A stretch of DNA of 64,000 nt from Sphingobium sp. (GTDB lineage Bacteria > Pseudomonadota > Alphaproteobacteria > Sphingomonadales > Sphingomonadaceae): NCBI GenBank assembly GCA_003248935.1, contig QFQF01000010.1, positions 60,584 through 124,583 on the forward strand, read 5' to 3'. A program made the position numbers and the translations under genes. Under the pieces are notes generated by a model. That model was not told the DNA's origin. It made no database searches and worked only from the letters and a program-made list of their open reading frames with translations. Below are positions 7,395 through 15,748 of this stretch, piece after piece; position 1 is the stretch's first letter; each line of letters begins with the position of its first letter.

Positions 7395-10300
7395 TCAATA
7401 ATCCTTTGAATATCGGAGATTTGCGGACGATCCGGCATTGGTTCCGGTCTTCGACAGCAGGCTGAGCGCCTTGGACAGGGCAATCTCCAGCTGCGTCGCC
7501 GTGAAGCCCTTCGTATCGGTCACCACCTCCACATAGATATTGTTGGAGATGTGTTGGCCGACGGAGAGCGAGGTGCCGCGTCCGCTCGCCTCATCCCCGC
7601 CGACGATGCCGATGCGGTCGACGCCGGACGCGCCCTGCAACTTGCCCATCGGGTTCAGCCCCCCGCCGCCACCGCGCAAGCCATTAAGCGCAGCCGCGAG
7701 CTGGATCGCCTGCGTGGCGGACAGGTTCGCGACGCTGGAACCGAAGAGGATGCGGGACAGTATTTCGTCCTGCGGCAGCGTCGGCGTCGAGATGAAGCTG
7801 ATGTCGGGATTCTGGGCCGTGCCGTTGACGGCGATACCCGCGCGCACCGTGTCGACCTGGGTCTGCGCCTGGACCGAAAGGCCGGGATTCATCATCGGCC
7901 CGTTGAACGAGATGATCCCCCGCTCGAGGTCGAACTGATGCCCGGAAAAGCTGTAGCGGCCGCGTATGGACTGAAGCTTGCCCACGACCTTCGGCGCGGC
8001 ACTGGTGCCGGTCACGCGCATGTCCGTCTTCCATTCGGAATCGAGGCCCATGCCGGTTACATAAATCTCGTTATCGGCGCGAATGCGCACGTCGATCTTC
8101 CAGCCGGCGGGCGCCGCTGCCGCCTGACGGGCGGCGACGCGTTCTGCGAGTATGTCATTCCCCGCACTCTTGCGCCGCACGCCCTGCAATTGCCGGATAT
8201 CGGCGCCCCCCTCCCACGCGATGCGATAGCGTGTTTCAGGAAGGGAAAGATCGCCCTTGATCAGGCCGCCGGTCGCCGGATCGTTGACGATGCCGAGCGT
8301 GCCGCTGACCACGCTGGTGATCGCCTCGCTGCGGGCAAGGCGCGCATGATCCAGCTTCACGGCGATGTTCATCGGGAAGCCGCTGTCCGCCGCAAGGCCC
8401 ACCGTGCCGGTCGCCTGAATGGTCCCGTCGCCTGCGCGCCCCGAAAAGTCCCTGATCTCCAGCCGGTCGTTCGTGAAACGTCCGTCGAGCCGCATCTGCG
8501 AGACACGCGTCCCGAACGTCTCGTTCTCATAGGTCAGCGCATTGGCGCGCACGAGCCCGTTGATCTGTGGCGCCTTCAGATGGCCGCTGAAATCGGCGGC
8601 GAGCGCGATCCCGCCCGTCAGGTGCTGGTCGGCCTGCCCCGCGAACGAGAAGAGCACGTCGGCGGGCCCGGCATAGCGGATGCCGCCACCCAGCGGCGCG
8701 GCCATAAGCCGTTCGCTCCAGCCTGCCCCCGGCCCGGGCGGCGCGAGCGTTGCAACAAAACGGCCAAGCGTCGCATTGTCGCGGCGGATAAGGCCCCGCA
8801 CATCGCCACCAGCCTGCGACAGCTTGCCTTCAATGGTCATGCCGACCGGGTCCGACACGGCCGCGAGGCTCGACCGTCGGAAATCCGCGATCGCGATCCG
8901 CGTCTCAGCGCTCGGCATGGCGTCGCCCTGCTGGCTGTAGTCCAGCGTGCCGGTCGCCCGGCCACCGACCCCGGCGCCCGCGCTCACCATGTTGACGATG
9001 GCGAGGTCAAGATCCTTGAAACGGGCCTGGAACGTCGTGCGTTCGCCGAAATGCCCGGCAAGGTCGACCTTGCCCTGCGGCAGCACGAGGCTGGCCGGTT
9101 CCAGCCGATATCCGTCCTTCTCCACCCGGATGATAGCGGGATTGGCCAGGCGGAAATCGACGTTGCTCGCCCGCCCCTGCAACGCGATGGCATAGAGCGT
9201 GGGACGCAGAGCCGCGTTCACGGCGACCGAGAAGGGAACCCCGCTGGAACCGTCCGCAACCAGTTGTGCGGTTCCACGCCCGCCGCGATAATCAAGCCTG
9301 GCCCGTGCCTTGCGCACCACATAGTCACCATAGGCGGCGTTGGCGACCTGCACGTCCGCCTGCACCTGCGGCTGATCGGCCAGAAGCATCGATGCATCGA
9401 CCACGGCACGACCGATCACGACTTCGGCCTCGCCCGGGAGCTTCGCATTGTCGGCGGTGGCGCCGACATGGGCTGCCTGCGTCGCTCCGTTCGCGCTCAA
9501 TTGCACCGCGCCGTTGATCCCGGAACCGTTCATGGTCAGGCGGCCAGCGAATGGCCCCGCCTGCGTCTGCTGGACGGTACCCGCCATATCGACACCGGCA
9601 AAGCGGGCCTTCGCCACGTCGATGGTCAGCGGACCGCTGGCCGAGCGGATCAGCACATTTGCGAAGAACGGTCCGTAAGGGGAACCACCGTCGGCCTGAA
9701 GCCGGTAACCCGCAGGCTCCCCGGTCAGGCGCGCGACGACATTGCTCAACTGAACGCCGACATTGGGCCGCTCGGCCTTCAGCACGGCTTCTGGCCGTTC
9801 CATCGTCCCGCGCACATTGAGCGCAAGCGGGCCGTACTGGCGCGACGTGGCACGCGTGTCGAACCGTATGGCGCCGTCCGCGGCATAGCTGCCCTCGCCC
9901 GAGTGCACCGTGAAGTTCGGCGCCGCGCCGCGCAGGTTGGACAGGGTGAACATACCCTGCGGCGTCATGCCGATCCGCCCGGCGATCACCGCATTGCCGC
10001 CCAGGAAGTCGCGCACCGACGCATTGTCCCAGCGCGCCGTCTTCACGCCGAAGCGGCCGGACAGGCCGAAACCGGTCGGCTTGCCGGGAGTCAGGTCAAT
10101 GTCCGTCGTCAGGTTGACGATGCCGACGCCATCGATCCGGTAGTCGTTGACCCGCCCCTTCAGCGCACCCCGGTAGAGCGCATGGTCGAGGTCGGCGAGG
10201 ATGACGGCGGTCGCGTGCACCTTGTTGCTGTCGATGCGCATGTTGTCACTGATCAGCTTGCCCCCGGCATAGGCGAAGTCGCCCTGCGCGCGCAGGTTTT

Positions 10301-11606
10301 CGAGCAGGCCCCCGGCCGCCGCATTGAGGCCGGTCACGCGCCGGGCGGACAGCCTGACGGGTACGCGAATGCGATCGGCATCGATGACGGCGCGTCCGCT
10401 CGCCTTCAGATCCTCGATCCCCGTCGCCTCGAATGCGAGGCGGGCGGCGCTGATGTCATAATCGATGAACGGCGTGGCCATCGGCCCGTCGAGCGTCACC
10501 GATGCCCGCACGTCCTTGCCGCTTACCTGTTCCATGATCGCCCCGGCCTTGAGCAAGGCAGCGTCGAGGCGCAGCGCACCGAAACGGCTCTGCGCGAGGT
10601 CGATCGTGCCCTGTGCGCGTGCGTCGATGGCCGGCGAGCGCACCGCTCCCTTGAGATCGACGCGACGCTTTTCGAGCGCGGCGACAAGGTCGACGTCAAG
10701 CGCCGGACCGGTCAGCCGGTTGACGATGTCGCCGTAGACGAGGCCCGGACGGACCAGCCCCTTGACGGTGAATGTCCCGTCGCGTGCGGCAAGCGCGATA
10801 TCGGCCAGTTGCCCCTTCGACGAGGAAGCGAGCAACCGGCCGTCCCACACCTGCCACGTCCCCTTCCCGTCGAGACTCGCGGTCATGCCGTCAGGCAGCC
10901 CCGCCATCGCCGCGATCACGCCACCGGCAGGCGCGGTCAGCGTCCCCTTCATCGCCAGCCGGTTCTGCGCGGGAACGGCATCAAGGCTGGCCTGCAGCCG
11001 GTCTCCGCTGTCGACCACCGCCAGCGTGCTGATCTGCGCACGGCCGTCGGCGACATGGGTGACGCCGTCGATCGCAATCTCCCGCATCTGCCCGATCACC
11101 GGCCTGGCGAGCAGCAACTTCGCGATCTTCAGCCGGTCGATGTCGATATCGAGATCGGGCAGGATCGGCGCATTGGGGTCGGTAGGCGTCTCGTTGAACT
11201 GCGGACTGCGCGCCAGGACGATCAACGGGCTTTCGACCAGCCGCACGGAGATATGGTTGCTGATGTAGCGGAACGGGTTCCATACCAGATGGACCTGCGG
11301 GCTGACGGCGAAGACGCCCCTGGGATCGCGCAGGATCAGGTCGTGAATGACGAGGTCGCTGTAGATCGAACCCTCGATCCGGCCGATGCCGATCTGCATG
11401 CCGGATTCGAGCTTCGTCGCCGCGATCTGCCGGATCAGGAAATGCTTGCCCGGCCCGGTATTGAGGAACAGCAGCAGGCCGCCGAGCAACAGGCCAAGCG
11501 CCACGACAAGGCCGACGGCTCCAAGCACGATCTTTTGCCAGAGCGGACGGCGTGCACGAGCGGCGACGTCGCCCTCCAGGGTTTCCTCTGGAATATCCTG
11601 CGCCAT
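7395..11606 (-). CDS. tamB: Translocation and assembly module inner membrane subunit TamB
   Basis: A 1403-residue protein with one N-terminal membrane helix (about residues 26-48, after a basic cytoplasmic tail). A very long AsmA/TamB-type beta-helical periplasmic region follows, and the C-terminal DUF490 domain (last ~350 residues) contains the conserved GRYSFSGHQFDLERGIISFNG-type segment and the PTLPQDEILSRILFG signature. TamB bridges the inner membrane to TamA and helps assemble outer-membrane proteins or move lipids. Its ATG overlaps the tamA stop by one base (TGATG), so the two are translationally coupled. Length and layout are normal for the alphaproteobacterial family. Confidence 0.95.
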   Translation of the reverse strand: MAQDIPEETLEGDVAARARRPLWQKIVLGAVGLVVALGLLLGGLLLFLNTGPGKHFLIRQIAATKLESGMQIGIGRIEGSIYSDLVIHDLILRDPRGVFAVSPQVHLVWNPFRYISNHISVRLVESPLIVLARSPQFNETPTDPNAPILPDLDIDIDRLKIAKLLLARPVIGQMREIAIDGVTHVADGRAQISTLAVVDSGDRLQASLDAVPAQNRLAMKGTLTAPAGGVIAAMAGLPDGMTASLDGKGTWQVWDGRLLASSSKGQLADIALAARDGTFTVKGLVRPGLVYGDIVNRLTGPALDVDLVAALEKRRVDLKGAVRSPAIDARAQGTIDLAQSRFGALRLDAALLKAGAIMEQVSGKDVRASVTLDGPMATPFIDYDISAARLAFEATGIEDLKASGRAVIDADRIRVPVRLSARRVTGLNAAAGGLLENLRAQGDFAYAGGKLISDNMRIDSNKVHATAVILADLDHALYRGALKGRVNDYRIDGVGIVNLTTDIDLTPGKPTGFGLSGRFGVKTARWDNASVRDFLGGNAVIAGRIGMTPQGMFTLSNLRGAAPNFTVHSGEGSYAADGAIRFDTRATSRQYGPLALNVRGTMERPEAVLKAERPNVGVQLSNVVARLTGEPAGYRLQADGGSPYGPFFANVLIRSASGPLTIDVAKARFAGVDMAGTVQQTQAGPFAGRLTMNGSGINGAVQLSANGATQAAHVGATADNAKLPGEAEVVIGRAVVDASMLLADQPQVQADVQVANAAYGDYVVRKARARLDYRGGRGTAQLVADGSSGVPFSVAVNAALRPTLYAIALQGRASNVDFRLANPAIIRVEKDGYRLEPASLVLPQGKVDLAGHFGERTTFQARFKDLDLAIVNMVSAGAGVGGRATGTLDYSQQGDAMPSAETRIAIADFRRSSLAAVSDPVGMTIEGKLSQAGGDVRGLIRRDNATLGRFVATLAPPGPGAGWSERLMAAPLGGGIRYAGPADVLFSFAGQADQHLTGGIALAADFSGHLKAPQINGLVRANALTYENETFGTRVSQMRLDGRFTNDRLEIRDFSGRAGDGTIQATGTVGLAADSGFPMNIAVKLDHARLARSEAITSVVSGTLGIVNDPATGGLIKGDLSLPETRYRIAWEGGADIRQLQGVRRKSAGNDILAERVAARQAAAAPAGWKIDVRIRADNEIYVTGMGLDSEWKTDMRVTGTSAAPKVVGKLQSIRGRYSFSGHQFDLERGIISFNGPMMNPGLSVQAQTQVDTVRAGIAVNGTAQNPDISFISTPTLPQDEILSRILFGSSVANLSATQAIQLAAALNGLRGGGGGLNPMGKLQGASGVDRIGIVGGDEASGRGTSLSVGQHISNNIYVEVVTDTKGFTATQLEIALSKALSLLSKTGTNAGSSANLRYSKDY

Positions 11607-13750
11607 CAGAATGCCTGCCCTATGCCGATATAAAGGGCGAATTTGGACTCACCGGGCTGCCGATTGATCGGCATGGCGATGTCGGCACGGAACGGCCCGA
11701 AGTTCGTGTAGAAGCGCCCGCCGATACCGGCACCATAGCGAATGTCGGAGAAGCGCGGGATCGCGCTTTCATAGACCTGCCCCGCATCGACAAAGGCGAC
11801 AACGCCGTAATTGCCGAAGCGGTAGCGCCCCTCCACCGCGAACTCGTTGACTGACCGGCCGCCCACCGGATCGTTGTTCGCGTCTTTCGGCCCCAGTTCC
11901 TGATAGCCATAGCCGCGCACGGACCCGCCGCCGCCTGCGTATATCCGCCGCGAGGGTGCAACGTCATCCCGCTCGACGCCCGAGATGGTGCCGACACGCG
12001 TGCGCGCGGCGATCACGAAGCTGTCGGATACGGGATAATAACCCGACAGGTCGAAGGTCGCACGGACATAGGGTGACAGGCTGCCCTGCAGGGACGCCTC
12101 CGGCGACACACGCAGGTTGGCGCGCATGCCACGCGTCGGATTGAGAAGGTCGTTCGACCGGTCGTAACCGACCTGAACCGGCAGCGCGGCGATGAAATAG
12201 GTCAGGCGCTTGCTGTCCGCCGTATTCTCGTCGACCGTCGTCTTTTCATTCGAGAGCAGCACTTCGGCGCCATAGGTGTAGGTCCAGCGCTTCTGGAAGA
12301 TCGGTGTGGACTGACGCGCGATGCTGGCGTTGAGGCCGAGCGTAAATGCCTCGTAGCTGGCATAATTCTGGTGATTGACGCTTACGCCCGCCTGGAACGT
12401 CCGGTCACGCTTGCCCGCGTTCGACCGGCGGAACGTGCCCGAAAGTCCCTGTTCCTGCGTGCCGGCGACGACACCGCCGATCAGCGCACCCTCCGGCGGG
12501 AACATGTTGCGATGCGTCCAGCTTCCCTCGGCGCGAAAACCCTGCCCGGTGCCGTAGCCGAGTTCCCCCGCCAGTGTTCGGGGCGGGCCCGCCTGCTGCT
12601 CGACGGCCAGGTCGACATATTCGGTTCCATCCGGTCCCGCCTCCCCGGTGCGGACCGGGTCGACCGACACGCTGGAGAACAGGCCGGTCGCCACCAGTGC
12701 CTTGCGCAGGTCGTCGACCTTCCGGCTGTCGTACAGTTGCCCGGCGTCAAAGCGGCTGATCACCTCCATATGGTCCGCATCGAAGACCGGATGCTCGCCC
12801 GTCGGCACGATATGCCGGAAGCTGCCGCGGGGACCGGTCTCGACCGGCAGGCTGTAGTCGCCGGTCGCCGTCGCGGCGTCGAGCAGGATATCGCGGGTAC
12901 CGATGCTGGCGAACGGATAGCCGTTTTCGGGCAGGGCAAGCGCCATCGTCGCCTCCGCCGATTCCACGTCGAGAGCAACGATATGATCGCCGGTCTTGAG
13001 TGGCAGCGAATGGCGCAACAGGCCCGGTGGCACGGTCGGCGCGGCGTCGACGGCGATGGTGCCGAACCGGTAGCGATTGCCGGGCGTCACCGACAGGACC
13101 GCCTTCAGCGGGGCGCCCGCACCGGACTGGTCGAGAGAGGACAAGGCCGATGCGTCATAGTAGCCTTCCGACTGGAGGAGGCGAACGGCCAATGCCTCGT
13201 CCTCCTTTGCCCGCGCCTGCACCATGGCGGCGGTGTCGGCTTCCCCCTTCCCCCCCACCAATGCGGACGAGGCGCGGAAGATATCCTCAAGCCCGGTCCT
13301 GCCGAAGCCGTCGATCTCCACGCTGTACCGGATCGCCGGGAGCATCTCCTCCGCATCCGGAGACGCCGCGACCTGCGCGGGCACCGTCACGCTGTCGAGC
13401 GGCGGGAGCGGCTGCGCCAGTTCCGGATCGGCGGGCGGCTCGGTCGCGGGCGGCAGGTCCGGTTCCGCTCCCGATTTCGGCATTTCCGCATCGAGATAGG
13501 AATCGATCGCAGGCAGCGGCGCGGAGAGCCCTCCGTCCTGACCCTGCGCCGCGGCTGGCTTGCCGTCCTGCGTCAACGGGGGCAGTCGCGCCTCGAACTG
13601 GTCGTCCGGAAGGATCGGTTCCTCCTGCGCGGAGGACGGGGTATCGGACGGAGCCGGCACGCCCTCCTGAGCGCGTGCGGCGATCGGGCAGTCTGCGAGA
13701 ATGGCAAAGGCCAGCAACCGGCTCACGCCCTTCACCCATACCGACTGCAT
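11606..13750 (-). CDS. tamA: Translocation and assembly module outer membrane subunit TamA (BamA superfamily)
   Basis: A 714-residue protein: a signal peptide (cleavage near residue 27, ARA), an acidic proline-rich tract of about 85 residues, POTRA domains (roughly 120-380) and a 16-strand Omp85 barrel (about 390-714) with a GGGSVRGYGYQELGP lid/loop motif and a terminal aromatic residue (GQAF). With TamB it forms an envelope-spanning assembly machine. The disordered tract between signal peptide and first POTRA is longer than in enterobacterial TamA. It lies upstream of and overlaps tamB. The start ATG 13750 gives a good signal peptide. Confidence 0.93.
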   Translation of the reverse strand: MQSVWVKGVSRLLAFAILADCPIAARAQEGVPAPSDTPSSAQEEPILPDDQFEARLPPLTQDGKPAAAQGQDGGLSAPLPAIDSYLDAEMPKSGAEPDLPPATEPPADPELAQPLPPLDSVTVPAQVAASPDAEEMLPAIRYSVEIDGFGRTGLEDIFRASSALVGGKGEADTAAMVQARAKEDEALAVRLLQSEGYYDASALSSLDQSGAGAPLKAVLSVTPGNRYRFGTIAVDAAPTVPPGLLRHSLPLKTGDHIVALDVESAEATMALALPENGYPFASIGTRDILLDAATATGDYSLPVETGPRGSFRHIVPTGEHPVFDADHMEVISRFDAGQLYDSRKVDDLRKALVATGLFSSVSVDPVRTGEAGPDGTEYVDLAVEQQAGPPRTLAGELGYGTGQGFRAEGSWTHRNMFPPEGALIGGVVAGTQEQGLSGTFRRSNAGKRDRTFQAGVSVNHQNYASYEAFTLGLNASIARQSTPIFQKRWTYTYGAEVLLSNEKTTVDENTADSKRLTYFIAALPVQVGYDRSNDLLNPTRGMRANLRVSPEASLQGSLSPYVRATFDLSGYYPVSDSFVIAARTRVGTISGVERDDVAPSRRIYAGGGGSVRGYGYQELGPKDANNDPVGGRSVNEFAVEGRYRFGNYGVVAFVDAGQVYESAIPRFSDIRYGAGIGGRFYTNFGPFRADIAMPINRQPGESKFALYIGIGQAF

Positions 13751-13789
13751 TACGAAAAAAGCCCCTTGCTCCGACCCATTGCAAACACC

Positions 13790-14689
13790 CTAGGGTCCGG
13801 CTGGTTCCGTTGGCAAGGTCATTGGCGCTGCTGATCCAGCCGCTTTCAAAGATCCGGGGTCAGGACCTGGCGAAGCCAGGTAGCGTTCGAGCCGCGCCGC
13901 GACATCGGGGGATGCAGGGTTGTACACCATCATCACAAGATCAGGCCGCCCCTCCACCGCGAATGTCGAAAATTCCAATTCTATCGGGCCGATCTCGGGA
14001 TGCTGGAGGCGTTTGACACCTTCGCCATGGCCAACCACCTCATTGTCCCGCCACAGCATGTCGAATTCCGGACTCATGCGTGAGAGTTCCTCGACAAGCT
14101 CGGCGATCTCCGCGCCCGCGCCCGCCCGCACGGCGTCGGCACGAAAAGTCGCCACCACGAACCGGGCCACGGCCAGCCAGTCCTCCTGCGCCGCCTTCAC
14201 GCGGGAATCGGAGAACATCAGCCGCAGGATGTTGCGGTCGCGCCGGTCGAGTTGCGCATAGTCGGTCAGGATCGCGGCAGCCGCCCGGTTCCATGCGACC
14301 ACATCCCAGGTCGCCGTCCTGATCATGGCGGGACTGACCGGGATCGCATCGAGCACCCGTTGCAACCGGGGCGTCATGCCCTCCGGCGGACGATAGCGTA
14401 TTTCCGGCGGATGACCGAAGGCCAGAATATGCAGATGCTCACGCTCCGGTTCTGTCAGCATCAATCCGGAGGCGATGCGGTCAATGACACCGGCGGATGG
14501 CGCACCGCCACGCCCCTGCTCAAGCCAGGTGTACCAGGTCGGGCTGATGTTCGACCGCTGCGCGACTTCCTCGCGCCGCAATCCCGGCGTGCGCCGCCGG
14601 CTGTCGGAGAACCCGAACGTCGCGGGGTCGAGACGTCTGCGCCGATCCCGCAGGAACCTGCCAAGCGCATTATCGGCCTCAGGCGGCAT
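13790..14689 (-). CDS. XRE-family regulator with MmyB ligand-binding domain
   Basis: A 299-residue protein. The N-terminal helix-turn-helix (about residues 8-75) has LGRFLRDRRRRLDP, RRTPGLRREEVAQRSNISPTWY and LEQGRG, the hallmark of the XRE/MmyB family. The C-terminal MmyB-like domain (about 105-275) has the WDVVAWNRAAAAIL and FSTFAVEGRPDL motifs and probably binds a fatty acid-like or hydrophobic ligand. It is divergently transcribed from an SDR oxidoreductase with 91 bp between the starts, the usual arrangement in which the regulator controls its neighbour. Direct repeats in that gap are candidate operators. Confidence 0.9.
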   Translation of the reverse strand: MPPEADNALGRFLRDRRRRLDPATFGFSDSRRRTPGLRREEVAQRSNISPTWYTWLEQGRGGAPSAGVIDRIASGLMLTEPEREHLHILAFGHPPEIRYRPPEGMTPRLQRVLDAIPVSPAMIRTATWDVVAWNRAAAAILTDYAQLDRRDRNILRLMFSDSRVKAAQEDWLAVARFVVATFRADAVRAGAGAEIAELVEELSRMSPEFDMLWRDNEVVGHGEGVKRLQHPEIGPIELEFSTFAVEGRPDLVMMVYNPASPDVAARLERYLASPGPDPGSLKAAGSAAPMTLPTEPAGP

Positions 14690-14704
14690 GGCTGTTGAAC
14701 CTTA

Positions 14705-14734
14705 TAACAGGATAATGTCACTACTTTAACAGGA
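14705..14734. promoter_or_regulatory. Direct-repeat candidate operator between MmyB regulator and SDR gene
   Basis: TAACAGGA occurs at 14705-14712 and again at 14727-14734, the two copies starting 22 bp apart (two helical turns), inside the divergent intergenic region. The AT-rich patch is unlike its GC-rich surroundings. Binding by the adjacent XRE/MmyB protein is an inference. Confidence 0.45.
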
Positions 14735-14780
14735 AGTGATCGGGACCGAAATAGGGGCAGAACACAATCGGAGACTTTCC

Positions 14781-15683
14781 ATGCATATCCTTCTGACGGG
14801 CGCCACCGGCTTCATCGGCTCGCGCATCCTGCCCGAACTCCTGGGCGCCGGGCATCGGGTGACCGGGCTGACCCGGTCCGAGCGGGGCGCTGCGGCACTG
14901 ATCGAGGCGGGAGCCGAGCCGTGCTTCGGCACGCTGGAAGAACCTGCCGGGATCGCCGCTGCCGCCACCGGCGTCGACGCGGTGATCCACGCTGCATTCG
15001 ACCATGATTTCTCGAACTTCCTCGCCAATTGCGAAAAGGACCGGCGCGTAATCGAGGCGCTCGGCGCGCAACTGAAAGGTTCCGGCCGGCCGCTGCTCAT
15101 CACGTCAGGCGTCGGCATCGGCGACCCGGCCGACGGACAACCGGCGCGTGAGGATGTGTTCAATTCCCATCACCCCAATCCCCGCATCGCCACGGAACAG
15201 GCTGGCCAGGCATTGCTGGATGCTGGCGTGAATGTTTCGGTCATGCGGCTGCCGCAGGTTCACGACACCGTCCGTCAGGGGCTGATTTCTCCCTATATCG
15301 AAATGGCGGCCCGGAAAGGAACGGTCGCCTATGTCGGAGAGGGCCGTAATCGCTGGCCCGCTGCTCATGTGTCCGACGTCGCCAGGCTGTACGCTCTCGC
15401 TATCGGGAGGGGCGAACCGGGCGCACGATATCACGCCGTTGCGGAGGAAGGCGTAACCGCTCGTGCAATCGCCGAAACGGTCGCGGCCGGACTTGGCATG
15501 CCGACAGTTTCCCTGTCCGCGGATGAGGCAGGCGATCACTTCGGATGGTTCGCCATGTTCGCCGGTCTCGACATGCCCGCCTCAAGCGCGCGCACCCGCG
15601 CCGACCTTGGATGGCAGCCGAGCGGCCCCGGCCTGATCGCGGACCTGCAAGCCATGGACTATACCGCTGTTCCGCGCGGATAG
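14781..15683 (+). CDS. Extended SDR family NAD(P)-dependent oxidoreductase
   Basis: A 300-residue Rossmann protein with TGATGFIGSRIL at residues 6-17 as the dinucleotide-binding loop and a NAD-dependent epimerase/dehydratase layout through to residue 290. The classical YxxxK pair is not obvious: the corresponding region reads NPRIATEQAGQAL, so it may be an atypical SDR of the NmrA/YbjT-like side. The substrate is unknown. ATG 14781 has GGAGAC six bases upstream; the frame extends to 14736 but without a ribosome site. It is divergent from the MmyB regulator, probably its target, and convergent with guaA. Confidence 0.85.
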   Translation: MHILLTGATGFIGSRILPELLGAGHRVTGLTRSERGAAALIEAGAEPCFGTLEEPAGIAAAATGVDAVIHAAFDHDFSNFLANCEKDRRVIEALGAQLKGSGRPLLITSGVGIGDPADGQPAREDVFNSHHPNPRIATEQAGQALLDAGVNVSVMRLPQVHDTVRQGLISPYIEMAARKGTVAYVGEGRNRWPAAHVSDVARLYALAIGRGEPGARYHAVAEEGVTARAIAETVAAGLGMPTVSLSADEAGDHFGWFAMFAGLDMPASSARTRADLGWQPSGPGLIADLQAMDYTAVPRG

Positions 15684-15703
15684 ACCTCCGCCGCTATCGC
15701 TCG

Positions 15704-15743
15704 ACACGAGCCCTTGAAATGCATGGCTTTCAAGGGCTCGTGT
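15704..15743. terminator. 16-bp perfect inverted repeat between convergent genes
   Basis: ACACGAGCCCTTGAAA (15704-15719) is perfectly complementary to 15728-15743, with an eight-base loop. It lies between the SDR stop (15683) and the guaA stop (15749). There is no T-run on either side, so it is either a bidirectional terminator without U-tail or an mRNA 3'-end stabiliser. Confidence 0.6.
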
Positions 15744-15748
15744 GCAAA

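Noticed and set aside
7551..11633. A 1360-codon open frame on the plus strand across tamB
   Set aside because: It is antisense to a well-supported TamB and its product is arginine/histidine/aspartate-rich without domains. High-GC genes routinely leave such frames open.
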